Shown: positions 1 through 5,788, numbered from the stretch's first letter. The stretch: DNA of 5,839 nt from Actinomycetes bacterium (GCA_021800645.1 JAJYYT010000144.1:1-5839), one strand, 5' to 3'. Notes: generated by a model from the letters alone, not told the origin. A program made the numbers and translations.

Positions 1-2
1 TC

Positions 3-665
3 GCACGGACGATCCTCGAGAAGGCCGGCGTGAAGACCGTCTACACAAAGGTGTTCCCGACAGAGACGACCGACTTCACGCCGATCGCCGACGCGATGGC
101 CGCGAGCAAGGCGCAGATCGCCCTCGTCGGGTCGGTCGACGTCCCGACCGTCTCCGCCTTCATGAGCGCCTTCGAGACGGCTCATTACAACCCGAAGGCC
201 CTGATCTTCACCTCCGGTCCAGACGAAGGCGCGACGTTCCTGAAAGCCGTCGGCACAAAGAACGCCATCGGGATCATGAACCCGAACGGCTGGTACCCGG
301 GGATCAAGAACCCCCTCAGCGAGGCGATGGTGAAGGAGTACATCAAGACGTACGGCGGCACCGCGACGGACGTCACCGCGACAACCGCGGAGGCGTACTC
401 GGTCGGTGAGGTCCTTACGCAGGCCGTGGACGCGACGCACAGCCTCACAAACAAGAAGATCATCCAGTACCTGCACAGCGGCAAGACCATGACGTCGGTG
501 CAAGGTCCCGTGAAGTTCAACGCTCTCGGGGAGAACGTCGACGGGCTGGTCTTCTGCTTCCAGTGGCAACTGGTGCATGGCAAGCCGACACTGGTCCAGG
601 TGCTGCCTACGAACGCCGTGGGCTCCGTGCGCCCCTTGTACCCGAAGCCCCCGTGGAGCAGTTGA
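3..665 (+). CDS. Branched-chain amino acid-type ABC transporter substrate-binding protein (5'-truncated by window edge)
   Basis: This is the extracytoplasmic solute receptor of the Liv-type importer; it binds the substrate and docks on the LivH/LivM permease. The frame is open from the first complete codon at position 3, reading ARTILEKAG before an internal GTG at 30, so the true start and any signal peptide lie upstream of the window. About 220 residues are visible, against roughly 380-420 for the whole family. The stretch TTDFTPIADAMAASKAQIAL matches the second lobe of the type I periplasmic-binding fold (Peripla_BP_6). TTAEAYSVGEVLTQAV and the C-terminal pattern QWQLVHGKPTL...YPKPPW are typical of the end of these proteins, so the C-terminus looks intact. 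It is followed by livH after 106 nt that hold a stem-loop. The ligand cannot be deduced: the visible half lacks part of the binding cleft, and the family covers amino acids, amides and aromatic compounds. Confidence 0.93.
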   Translation, partial: ARTILEKAGVKTVYTKVFPTETTDFTPIADAMAASKAQIALVGSVDVPTVSAFMSAFETAHYNPKALIFTSGPDEGATFLKAVGTKNAIGIMNPNGWYPGIKNPLSEAMVKEYIKTYGGTATDVTATTAEAYSVGEVLTQAVDATHSLTNKKIIQYLHSGKTMTSVQGPVKFNALGENVDGLVFCFQWQLVHGKPTLVQVLPTNAVGSVRPLYPKPPWSS

Positions 666-687
666 CGCAGCCTGCAAGCCACCCGTT

Positions 688-736
688 CGGCTCCCCTGGC
701 CGCCAGCGGTAGCCGGGGGGCCGGCGGGTGCCCGGC
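688..736 (+). promoter_or_regulatory. Stem-loop(s) between binding-protein gene and livH
   Basis: The transcript here can fold into a GC-rich hairpin. CGGCT (688-692) pairs with AGCCG (711-715). Inside it CC (693-694) pairs with GG (708-709), and CTGG (696-699) pairs with CCAG (703-706) around the loop CCG. That gives about 11 pairs with one mismatch and one bulged base. A second small hairpin, GCCGG (720-724) with CCGGC (732-736), follows directly. There is no run of T afterwards, so this is not a classical intrinsic terminator. In many binding-protein-dependent operons a hairpin at this position protects the upstream message or partly stops transcription, giving more binding protein than permease. 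That role is inferred here. Pairings were found by eye, with no energy calculation. Confidence 0.45.
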
Positions 737-756
737 GACGAAGGGGCGAAGGAACT

Positions 757-762
757 GAAGGA
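757..762 (+). promoter_or_regulatory. Ribosome binding site deciding the livH start
   Basis: GAAGGA lies 9 nt before the ATG at 772. The livH frame is open much further upstream, back into the end of the binding-protein gene, but that extra stretch encodes Arg/Pro/Cys-rich sequence unlike a permease. The Shine-Dalgarno match and the onset of membrane-protein sequence both place the start at 772. Confidence 0.75.
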
Positions 763-771
763 CGGATCGGG

Positions 772-1653
772 ATGGGCACGCTGCTCGTCGAAGCGTTGAT
801 CGACGGGGTGCTGACCGGCGGGCTGTACGCGCTCATGGCCGCCGGCCTCACCCTCATCTTCGGCATGCTCGAGATCATCAACATCGCCCAGGGCATCTTC
901 GTGGTGCTCGGGTCCTACCTCAGCTACGCGCTCTGGGCGCACCTGGGGATCGACCCGTTCCTCGGGCTCCTTATCACGGTCCCCGCCCTCTTCTTCGTGG
1001 GTGTCGGCGCGGAGTGGGCCTTCCTGCGCCGTCTCGGAGACCGAGACCGCGTCTCGATGTCCATCCTGGTGACGTACGCGATCTCGCTCGTCATCGAGGG
1101 TATCCTCGACATCGTCTTCGGGACGACATTCGTGCAGATCCGACCCTCGTACTCGACGAGCACGTGGCACGTCTTCGGCTTCTACCTGCCCGACATCTAT
1201 GTCTACGGCTTCGCCTTGGCGGTCGTGCTCTTGGCGGCACTGTTCGCCCTGATGTACCGAACCCGCTTCGGGGCAAGCCTGCGAGCGGCGCTGCAGGACC
1301 GGACCGCGGCCTCGCTGATCGGGGTCAACGTCAAGCGGGTGTCGACGATCACCTTCGGTATCGGCGTCGCGGCGACGGCAGCGGGCGGCATGGTCTTCGG
1401 CGTGACGAACGGCTTCAACGCGAACAGCAGCTTGGACCTGATCTCGCGCCTGCTCGCGATCGTCGTCCTCGGCGGGCTCGGGAGCATGGGGGGCGCGATG
1501 GGCGCCGCCTTGGCGATGCTGGTGATCGAGGACGTCGTAGCCGTCGTCTGGTCACCCGTCTGGTCGCCGGTCATCTACTTCCTGGCGCTGCTCGTGGTGC
1601 TGTCCGTCCGGCCACAGGGTCTGTTCGGCAAGGTCGCGGCAAGGGCGCAGTGA
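772..1653 (+). CDS. livH: Branched-chain amino acid-type ABC transporter permease LivH
   Basis: This is one of the two membrane subunits that form the translocation path of the Liv/HAAT importer. It has 293 residues, normal for LivH (about 290-310). It is very hydrophobic, with about eight membrane segments by eye (near residues 10-30, 36-56, 62-84, 96-118, 140-162, 190-212, 225-255 and 264-284). The N-terminal pattern GLYALMAAGLTLIFGMLEII (17-36) followed by NIAQG is the LivH hallmark. RTRFGASLRAALQDRTAASL (163-182) followed by IGVNVKRV is the cytoplasmic coupling loop that contacts the ATPases. LGGLGSMGGAMGAAL (233-247) and the C-terminal RPQGLFGK (280-287) also fit. One departure is that the usual INFAHG reads INIAQG, with Gln40 where His is most common. 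It lies 33 nt upstream of livM in the same operon. The family assignment is firm; the substrate is not determinable. Confidence 0.95.
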   Translation: MGTLLVEALIDGVLTGGLYALMAAGLTLIFGMLEIINIAQGIFVVLGSYLSYALWAHLGIDPFLGLLITVPALFFVGVGAEWAFLRRLGDRDRVSMSILVTYAISLVIEGILDIVFGTTFVQIRPSYSTSTWHVFGFYLPDIYVYGFALAVVLLAALFALMYRTRFGASLRAALQDRTAASLIGVNVKRVSTITFGIGVAATAAGGMVFGVTNGFNANSSLDLISRLLAIVVLGGLGSMGGAMGAALAMLVIEDVVAVVWSPVWSPVIYFLALLVVLSVRPQGLFGKVAARAQ

Positions 1654-1670
1654 CGCCGCGATGAGCGAGC

Positions 1671-1677
1671 AGAAGGA
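1671..1677 (+). promoter_or_regulatory. Ribosome binding site for the livM GTG start
   Basis: AGAAGGA lies 9 nt before the GTG at 1687, supporting this GTG as the livM start. The nearby ATG at 1661 is in another frame and runs only nine codons, so it cannot start livM. The site falls inside that nine-codon frame. Confidence 0.7.
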
Positions 1678-1686
1678 CCTGGCGCG

Positions 1687-2844
1687 GTGAACGGCGGCCT
1701 GCTCGGCGGAAGTGCCGCCCTGACCGGCACAGCGCCGTCGGGAGCGACGCCCGAGGGGCCGGGACAACCTGCGCGCGGCGTGCCCTGGGCGAAGGTCTGC
1801 ACCTGGTTGGCGATGGCGCTCGTGGTGCTCGCGTTCCCGGTCGTCTTCCCGACACCCGCGGTGACGTCGATCGCCTTCTTCTCGGTCATCTTCATGGCGG
1901 CGGCGACCGCCTGGAACACCTTCTCGGGGTATTCGGGCTACATCAGCATCGGGCACGCGGTCTTCTTCGGCAGCGGCGCCTACACCCTCGCGCTGCTCGC
2001 CGTCCACCTGAACCTGGCAGGCGGCATGGGCATCTTCTGGCTCGTGCCGGTCGCCGGCGCCGTCGCGATGGCGATCGCAGTGCCGTTCGGCCTCGTCGCG
2101 TTGCGCACCCGACGCCACACCTTCGTCGTGATGACGATCGCGGCGTTCTTCGTCTTCCAGCTTCTCGCGTACAACCTCTCGTCGTTCACCCAGGGCTCGG
2201 CCGGGGTCTCCCTCCCCACACCCCCATGGACAGCCACGGGGTTCAACCAGCGCTTCTACTACGTCGCCGTCGCCGTGCTCGTCGTCGCGTTGGGGCTGTC
2301 CGTCGCCGTGCGGCGTTCCCGGTTCGGCCTTCAGCTGCTCGCCATCAGGGACGACGAGGACCGGGCCGCCGGCCTCGGGGTGAAGACCACGCGAGTAAAG
2401 CTCACCGCTTTCGTCCTCTCGGCGTTCTCCGTCGGCATGGCAGGGGCGGTGTGGGCGTACTTCCTCGGCGAGATCCACCCCCAGTTCGCCTTCACAGCGC
2501 TGTTCGACCTGTCGGTCGCGATCATGTGCTTCCTCGGCGGCTTTGGCACGATCACCGGTCCGCTGCTCGGCGCAGCCCTGCTGGAGTCGCTCCAGCAGTA
2601 CTTCACCATCCAGTACTCTGCGGACAATCTCTACTTGATCGCCTACGGCGTGCTGTTCCTCGCGGTCATCGCATTGCTCCCCCGTGGAGTCATCCCCACC
2701 GTGTCTGGTGCCTACCGGGACTGGCAGGATCGGCGCCTCCAACGACGCGTCGAGACGGTGGCCCGATCCGCCGGTGCCACGGGGCCGCCTGGGGTGCCGG
2801 TCCTCGAGCGCGCTGCGTCGAGCGCCCGGGCTCAGGAGCGCTGA
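1687..2844 (+). CDS. livM: Branched-chain amino acid-type ABC transporter permease LivM
   Basis: This is the second membrane subunit of the importer, partner of LivH. It has 385 residues, a little long for LivM. The extra length is a Gly/Ala/Pro/Ser-rich, presumably cytoplasmic N-terminus (about 1-34) and a charged C-terminal tail (about 340-385, with DWQDRRLQRRVE). Membrane segments begin near residue 37, and about nine can be seen. Family motifs are GYSGYISIGHAVFFGSGAYT (81-100), the LivM counterpart of GxAGQxSLGHAAFFGIGAY, and SSFTQGSAGVSLP (165-177) in an external loop. SRFGLQLLAIRDDEDRAAGL (211-230) is the ATPase-coupling loop, and CFLGGFGTITGPLLGAALLE (281-300) closes the core. The GTG start is supported by AGAAGGA 9 nt upstream. 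The stop overlaps the livG ATG by one base (TGATG), so the two are probably translationally coupled. Confidence 0.95.
   Translation: MNGGLLGGSAALTGTAPSGATPEGPGQPARGVPWAKVCTWLAMALVVLAFPVVFPTPAVTSIAFFSVIFMAAATAWNTFSGYSGYISIGHAVFFGSGAYTLALLAVHLNLAGGMGIFWLVPVAGAVAMAIAVPFGLVALRTRRHTFVVMTIAAFFVFQLLAYNLSSFTQGSAGVSLPTPPWTATGFNQRFYYVAVAVLVVALGLSVAVRRSRFGLQLLAIRDDEDRAAGLGVKTTRVKLTAFVLSAFSVGMAGAVWAYFLGEIHPQFAFTALFDLSVAIMCFLGGFGTITGPLLGAALLESLQQYFTIQYSADNLYLIAYGVLFLAVIALLPRGVIPTVSGAYRDWQDRRLQRRVETVARSAGATGPPGVPVLERAASSARAQER
2834..2838 (+). promoter_or_regulatory. Ribosome binding site for livG inside the livM end
   Basis: AGGAG lies 5 nt before the ATG at 2844, within the last codons of livM. It selects 2844 over the much longer in-frame opening that reaches back to 2226 across livM in another frame. 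Confidence 0.7.
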
Positions 2845-3674
2845 TGGCGCTTCTCGAGGTGCAAGGCGTCTCGAAGGCGTTCGGCGGGCTGATCGCGCTC
2901 GACGACTGCTCGCTCAGCGTCGAGGAGGGCGAGGTCGCGGGGCTGATCGGCCCGAACGGCTCGGGCAAGACGACGCTGTTCAACGTGATCACCGGGTACG
3001 TGCGCCCCGATCGCGGGAGCGTGCGGCTGAGGGGCGCAGACATCACGGGCGCCTCTCCGGCCAGGGTGTTCGGCCTCGGATTGGGCAGGACCTTCCAGCA
3101 GGCGCGGATCTTCGACCGTCTGAGCGTGCTCGAGAACATGCTCGTCGCGACCCAGCGCCAGGAGGGATGGCTCCGCAGCGTCGTCAAGGGCCAGTCGTCG
3201 CCCAAAGAACGGGCCCGCGCCGGCGAGCTGCTCCAGTTCGTCGGGCTCGAGCGCCTCGCACGCCTCCCCGCGGGCAACCTCTCCTTCGGGCAGCGCAAGC
3301 TCCTCGAGCTTGCGTACGTGCTCGTCGCAGACCCGCAGATCATCCTGCTCGACGAGCCTGCGGGCGGGGTGAACCCGACCCTCATCAACCTCATCGCCGC
3401 CCGCATTCGCACCCTGAACGACGCCGGTGCGGGAAAGACCTTCCTCGTCGTCGAGCACAACATGGAGTTCGTCATGGGCTTGTGCGACACCGTCACGGTG
3501 ATGCACCAGGGGGCTGCCATCGTGTCTGGGAGCCCAGACATGGTCCGCGGGGACCCACGCGTGCTCGACGCGTACCTCGGGGGCTCCGACGACGAGCTCT
3601 TCGAGCCGGAGCCCGAGCCCGAAGGCGGAGCCGAGACCCGGCTCGGCGCGGTCGACGGCGGATCGAGGGCCTGA
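2844..3674 (+). CDS. livG: Branched-chain amino acid-type ABC transporter ATP-binding protein LivG
   Basis: This is the cytoplasmic ATPase subunit that, paired with LivF, drives LivH/LivM. It has 276 residues, slightly above the usual 250-260. Visible motifs in order are Walker A GPNGSGKT (36-43), Q-loop within RTFQQARIF (82-90), signature LSFGQ (146-150), Walker B IILLDEP (166-172) with catalytic Glu171, D-loop AGGVNP (173-178), and switch histidine His205 in VVEHN (202-206). RTFQ plus a long helical insert before the signature (about 104-128), and the VVEHNMEFVM segment, distinguish LivG from LivF. The signature has Phe and Arg-Lys (LSFGQRK) where LSYGQQR is more common, a mild change. The last 28 residues form an acidic Pro-Glu tail (EPEPEPE at 254-260) beyond the conserved domain. 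livF follows after 4 nt. Confidence 0.95.
   Translation: MALLEVQGVSKAFGGLIALDDCSLSVEEGEVAGLIGPNGSGKTTLFNVITGYVRPDRGSVRLRGADITGASPARVFGLGLGRTFQQARIFDRLSVLENMLVATQRQEGWLRSVVKGQSSPKERARAGELLQFVGLERLARLPAGNLSFGQRKLLELAYVLVADPQIILLDEPAGGVNPTLINLIAARIRTLNDAGAGKTFLVVEHNMEFVMGLCDTVTVMHQGAAIVSGSPDMVRGDPRVLDAYLGGSDDELFEPEPEPEGGAETRLGAVDGGSRA
3665..3669 (+). promoter_or_regulatory. Ribosome binding site for the livF GTG start
   Basis: GAGGG lies 9 nt before the GTG at 3679, overlapping the end of livG. No better in-frame ATG or GTG lies before the conserved domain begins, so this GTG is the most economical start. Confidence 0.5.
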
Positions 3675-3678
3675 GACC

Positions 3679-4485
3679 GTGCCCGCACCTCCTCGCAACG
3701 GCGCGGACCGACCTGTCGCACCGGCTCCGCTCCTCGCCTTCCGCGGCGTCTGCGCGGGGTACGGCGGTGCCGACATCCTGCACCAGGTGACCTTCGACGT
3801 TCCCGAGGGCGGCCTGACCTGCGTGGTGGGGCCCAACGGCGCCGGGAAGTCGACGCTGCTCGGCACGGTGAGCGGCATCGTCAAGTGCCGAGCCGGCGAC
3901 GTCGTGTTCCGCGGCGAGCCGCTCGGCAAGGCCTCGCCCCGCCGGCGTCTCGAGCTCGGGATCGTCCAGGTGCCCCAGAACCACAGTCTCTTTCGCGAGA
4001 TGACGGTCCGCGAGAACGTCGAGCTCGGCGGCTTCATCTTGAAGGATCGTGCGCTGGTGAGGAAGCGCTACGAGCAGATCGCCGAGACGATCCCCGTGGT
4101 CGCCGAGCGTGCGAAGCACAAGGCGGGCAGCCTCTCGGGTGGCCAGCAGCGTCTCGTCGAGTTCGCCCGCTGCCTCATGCTGGATCCCGCGCTCGTCGTG
4201 CTCGACGAGCCGTCGATGGGCCTCGACCCGCGCACCCGTAGAACCGTGTTCGAGACCGTGCGGACTCTCCACCGCAGCGGCCGCACGATCCTGCTCGTCG
4301 AGCAGAACGCGCGAGCGGGGCTCCGGCTCTCCACGCACGGCGTCGTCCTGGAGAACGGGCAGGTTCGGCTGACAGGCAGCGGGCGTGACGTGCTCGAGAA
4401 CCCCGAGATCGGCGCGCTCTTCCTCGGCGGCTCCCCGCGCTCGGCGACCGGCTCAGCCGAAAGGGCGGCCCAGCCGGCTTCCTGA
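3679..4485 (+). CDS. livF: Branched-chain amino acid-type ABC transporter ATP-binding protein LivF
   Basis: This is the second ATPase subunit of the importer, expected to pair with LivG. It has 268 residues; LivF is usually about 235-250. The excess is a Pro/Ala-rich N-terminal lead (1-17) before LLAFRGVCAGYGG, plus a short Ser/Ala tail. Motifs are Walker A GPNGAGKS (51-58), Q-loop VPQNHSLF (98-105), signature LSGGQQR (152-158), Walker B ALVVLDEPS (171-179) with Glu177, and D-loop MGLDP (180-184). The position of the switch histidine is Gln209 in LLVEQNA (205-211). This is normal for LivF rather than a defect, and helps tell it from LivG. HGVVLENGQVRLTGS is also LivF-like. It is the last gene of the operon and meets the LacI-type gene tail to tail across 81 nt. 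Confidence 0.95.
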   Translation: MPAPPRNGADRPVAPAPLLAFRGVCAGYGGADILHQVTFDVPEGGLTCVVGPNGAGKSTLLGTVSGIVKCRAGDVVFRGEPLGKASPRRRLELGIVQVPQNHSLFREMTVRENVELGGFILKDRALVRKRYEQIAETIPVVAERAKHKAGSLSGGQQRLVEFARCLMLDPALVVLDEPSMGLDPRTRRTVFETVRTLHRSGRTILLVEQNARAGLRLSTHGVVLENGQVRLTGSGRDVLENPEIGALFLGGSPRSATGSAERAAQPAS

Positions 4486-4566
4486 CCACAAGACGCGCCG
4501 TTCTGTCCGAGCCAGCCGGCGAGGCACGCGGAGGCTCCAGGGGTCGCAGGGTCGAGAGGTGAGGCG
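4486..4566. other. Convergent intergenic gap between livF and the LacI-type gene
   Basis: This 81-nt gap has no gene. It should contain transcription stops for both strands, but no clear intrinsic terminator is visible because no T-run follows any stem. CCAGCCGGC occurs twice, at 4470-4478 at the end of livF and at 4512-4520. GAGCC (4509-4513) can pair with GGCTC (4533-4537) over a long loop. Just inside livF, AGCCG (4455-4459) can pair with CGGCT (4475-4479), with an inner GGG/CCC stem, followed only by TTCC. Rho-dependent termination is an alternative. All of this is weak. Confidence 0.3.
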
Positions 4567-5607
4567 TCAGGTCGCTTCCCTGCGCGCCTGCGCAGGGGCG
4601 GTGGACCCGCGCACGACGAGGCGCGGCGCGAGGCTCACCACCTCGACGGGGCTTTCCGGATCACGCAGGCGACGGAGCAGGAGCTCAGCAGCTCGGACGC
4701 CGAGCTCGTAGTGCGGGATCCGCACGGTGGTGAGCGGCGGGCTCACGCGGTCGATGAACGGCATGTCGTTGTACCCCACGATCGAGACATCCGCCGGGCA
4801 CGCGAGACCGGCGCGCTCCACCGCGGAGTAGCAGCCGAGCGCGAGCATGTCGTTGCCGGCGACGATCGCAGAGGGACGGTCGTGCATCCTGAGCAGCTCG
4901 CGTGCGCCGAGCTCTCCCTCGGCGATGGAGAAGCTCTCCGAGAAGCGCACCCACCGGGCGTCGGCCGCGACGCCGCTCGCCGCCATCGCCGAGACGAACC
5001 CGCCGTAGCGCGCGTACCCGGTCGAGATCTCCTGGGGACCCGCGACGTGGGCGATCCGCACGTGACCCAGGCTCCGCAGATGGTCGACGACCATGCCGAT
5101 GCCGGCCGCGTCGTCAACCGAGACCGATGAGAACGCTCGGTCCTCGACGACCCGGTTCACGAGCACGACGGGGATCCCTTCCTCGTCGAGCTCCGCGATG
5201 CCCATGTCGTGCCTTCGGGCCGTGGCAAGGACGAGCCCGTCGACCCGACGGTCGACCATGCCCTCGAAGATGCGGCGCTGGCGGTCCGGGTCGCTCTCGG
5301 TGTTGGCGAGCAGCGCGACGTACCCGTCTTGGAACAGCCGGTCCTCCACGCCGCGCACCATCGGAGGGAAGAGCGGGTTGTTGATGTCAGGGATGACGAT
5401 CCCCACCGAATGCGTGCGTCGCGTCTTGAAGCTGCGTGCAAGGAGGTTCGGCTTGTAGCCGAGCCGGTTCGCGACCTCGAGCACCCGCTCGACGGTCTCC
5501 ATGCGGACGAGCGACCTGGTCTCGTCGTTCAGCGCACGCGACGCCGTGCCCGGATGCACGCCAGCGGCTTGCGCCACTTCTCGCAGCGTCACGGCGTCTC
5601 TTGGCAC
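4567..5607 (-). CDS. LacI-family transcriptional regulator
   Basis: This is a DNA-binding regulator with a ligand-sensing periplasmic-binding-like domain, 346 residues from the GTG at 5607, a typical LacI-family length. The N-terminal helix-turn-helix is TLREVAQAAGVHPGTASRAL (7-26). It is followed by the hinge helix PNLLARSFKTRRT (53-65), then the sensor domain starting SVGIVIPDINNPLFP (67-81). Other family signposts are GHVRIAHVAGP (181-191), AIVAGNDMLALG (247-258), DVSIVGYNDMPF (273-284), PPLTTVRIP (290-298) and the closing RLVVRGSTAP (329-338). The hinge residue that is usually Leu (ARSL) is Phe60. The start at 5607 is preferred because GGAGG lies 4 nt before it and LacI proteins normally begin a few residues before the TLREVA helix. 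An in-frame ATG at 5673 would add 22 unrelated residues and has no good ribosome site. LacI relatives mostly sense sugars, but the effector here is unknown. A local role in controlling the transporter or a gene beyond 5839 is inference. Confidence 0.93.
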   Translation of the reverse strand: MPRDAVTLREVAQAAGVHPGTASRALNDETRSLVRMETVERVLEVANRLGYKPNLLARSFKTRRTHSVGIVIPDINNPLFPPMVRGVEDRLFQDGYVALLANTESDPDRQRRIFEGMVDRRVDGLVLATARRHDMGIAELDEEGIPVVLVNRVVEDRAFSSVSVDDAAGIGMVVDHLRSLGHVRIAHVAGPQEISTGYARYGGFVSAMAASGVAADARWVRFSESFSIAEGELGARELLRMHDRPSAIVAGNDMLALGCYSAVERAGLACPADVSIVGYNDMPFIDRVSPPLTTVRIPHYELGVRAAELLLRRLRDPESPVEVVSLAPRLVVRGSTAPAQARREAT

Positions 5608-5611
5608 CCTG

Positions 5612-5616
5612 CCTCC
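5612..5616 (-). promoter_or_regulatory. Ribosome binding site deciding the LacI-type start
   Basis: GGAGG on the - strand ends 4 nt before the GTG at 5607. The spacing is short but the match is strong. The alternative ATG at 5673 has only TTGGAACC before it, and the GTG at 5592 is too far from any purine-rich site. Confidence 0.55.
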
Positions 5617-5658
5617 AACCGCCTCTCGAACTGCTGCCCCGGGTGACGATATCGCGCC

Positions 5659-5670
5659 CGCCGATCGGCG
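5659..5670. promoter_or_regulatory. Candidate operator: 12-bp perfect palindrome
   Basis: CGCCGATCGGCG is a perfect palindrome, centred about 57 nt before the preferred GTG start of the LacI-type gene. It lies in the 5' untranslated or promoter region if that start is right. LacI-family proteins bind palindromes as dimers and often repress their own gene, so autoregulation is possible. The centre is AT, not the CG common in LacI-family operators, which counts against it. A palindrome of this size can occur by chance in GC-rich DNA. Confidence 0.3.
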
Positions 5671-5730
5671 CATGGTTCCAAGACGCTGTCCGCGATCGCA
5701 CAGCTCTCCGTGCCGCGCGCCGAGTGGCGC

Positions 5731-5765
5731 TCCTGCCCGGCAGGACGAGCACCTGCCGGATAGGT
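5731..5765. promoter_or_regulatory. Candidate tandem operator pair
   Basis: TCCTGCCCGGCAGGA (5731-5745) is a perfect inverted repeat with 7-bp arms around one central base. Five bases later ACCTGCCGGATAGGT (5751-5765) matches it at 10 of 15 positions and keeps 4-bp outer arms (ACCT/AGGT). The two centres are 20 bp apart, close to two helical turns, the spacing expected for two dimers binding on one face of the DNA. Which protein binds is unknown; the neighbouring LacI-type regulator is the obvious candidate, but the odd-length symmetry is unlike most LacI-family sites. Confidence 0.35.
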
Positions 5766-5788
5766 TCTTCCCGGTGCACGCTCGAGCC

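Noticed and set aside
577..771. Possible 65-codon N-terminal extension of livH
   Set aside because: It overlaps the end of the binding-protein gene in another frame, encodes Arg/Pro/Cys-rich sequence unlike LivH, and the strong ribosome site is at 757-762 before the ATG at 772.
1552..2742. Long open frame (396 codons) on the - strand antisense to livH/livM
   Set aside because: Its product is a run of Glu/Arg/Asp/His with no domain or motif, as expected opposite a GC-rich gene with G/C third positions. The + strand carries clear LivM motifs.
2226..2843. Upstream in-frame extension of livG
   Set aside because: Arg-rich shadow of livM in another frame; the LivG domain begins right after the ATG at 2844, which has its own AGGAG.
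2832..4037. Long open frame (401 codons) on the - strand antisense to livG/livF
   Set aside because: Low-complexity charged product, no recognisable domain, fully overlapping two ATPase genes with complete motif sets.
4301..4312. Missing switch histidine in LivF (Gln209)
   Set aside because: VEQNA is the normal LivF form at this position, so this is a family trait and not a defect.
4455..4479. Intrinsic terminator at the end of livF
   Set aside because: A stem can be drawn (AGCCG/CGGCT with an inner GGG/CCC), but it has an internal loop, overlaps coding sequence and is followed by TTCC rather than a T-run.
5608..5673. ATG at 5673 as start of the LacI-type gene
   Set aside because: Not excluded, but less likely: no good ribosome site, the extra 22 residues do not resemble LacI proteins, and the segment contains palindromes. 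GTG 5607 has GGAGG and gives a standard length.
5640..5700. A -35/-10 promoter for the regulator (TTGGAA with GATATC or TATCGT)
   Set aside because: The spacer would be 22-24 nt, too long for a standard sigma-70-type promoter, and neither box is a good match.
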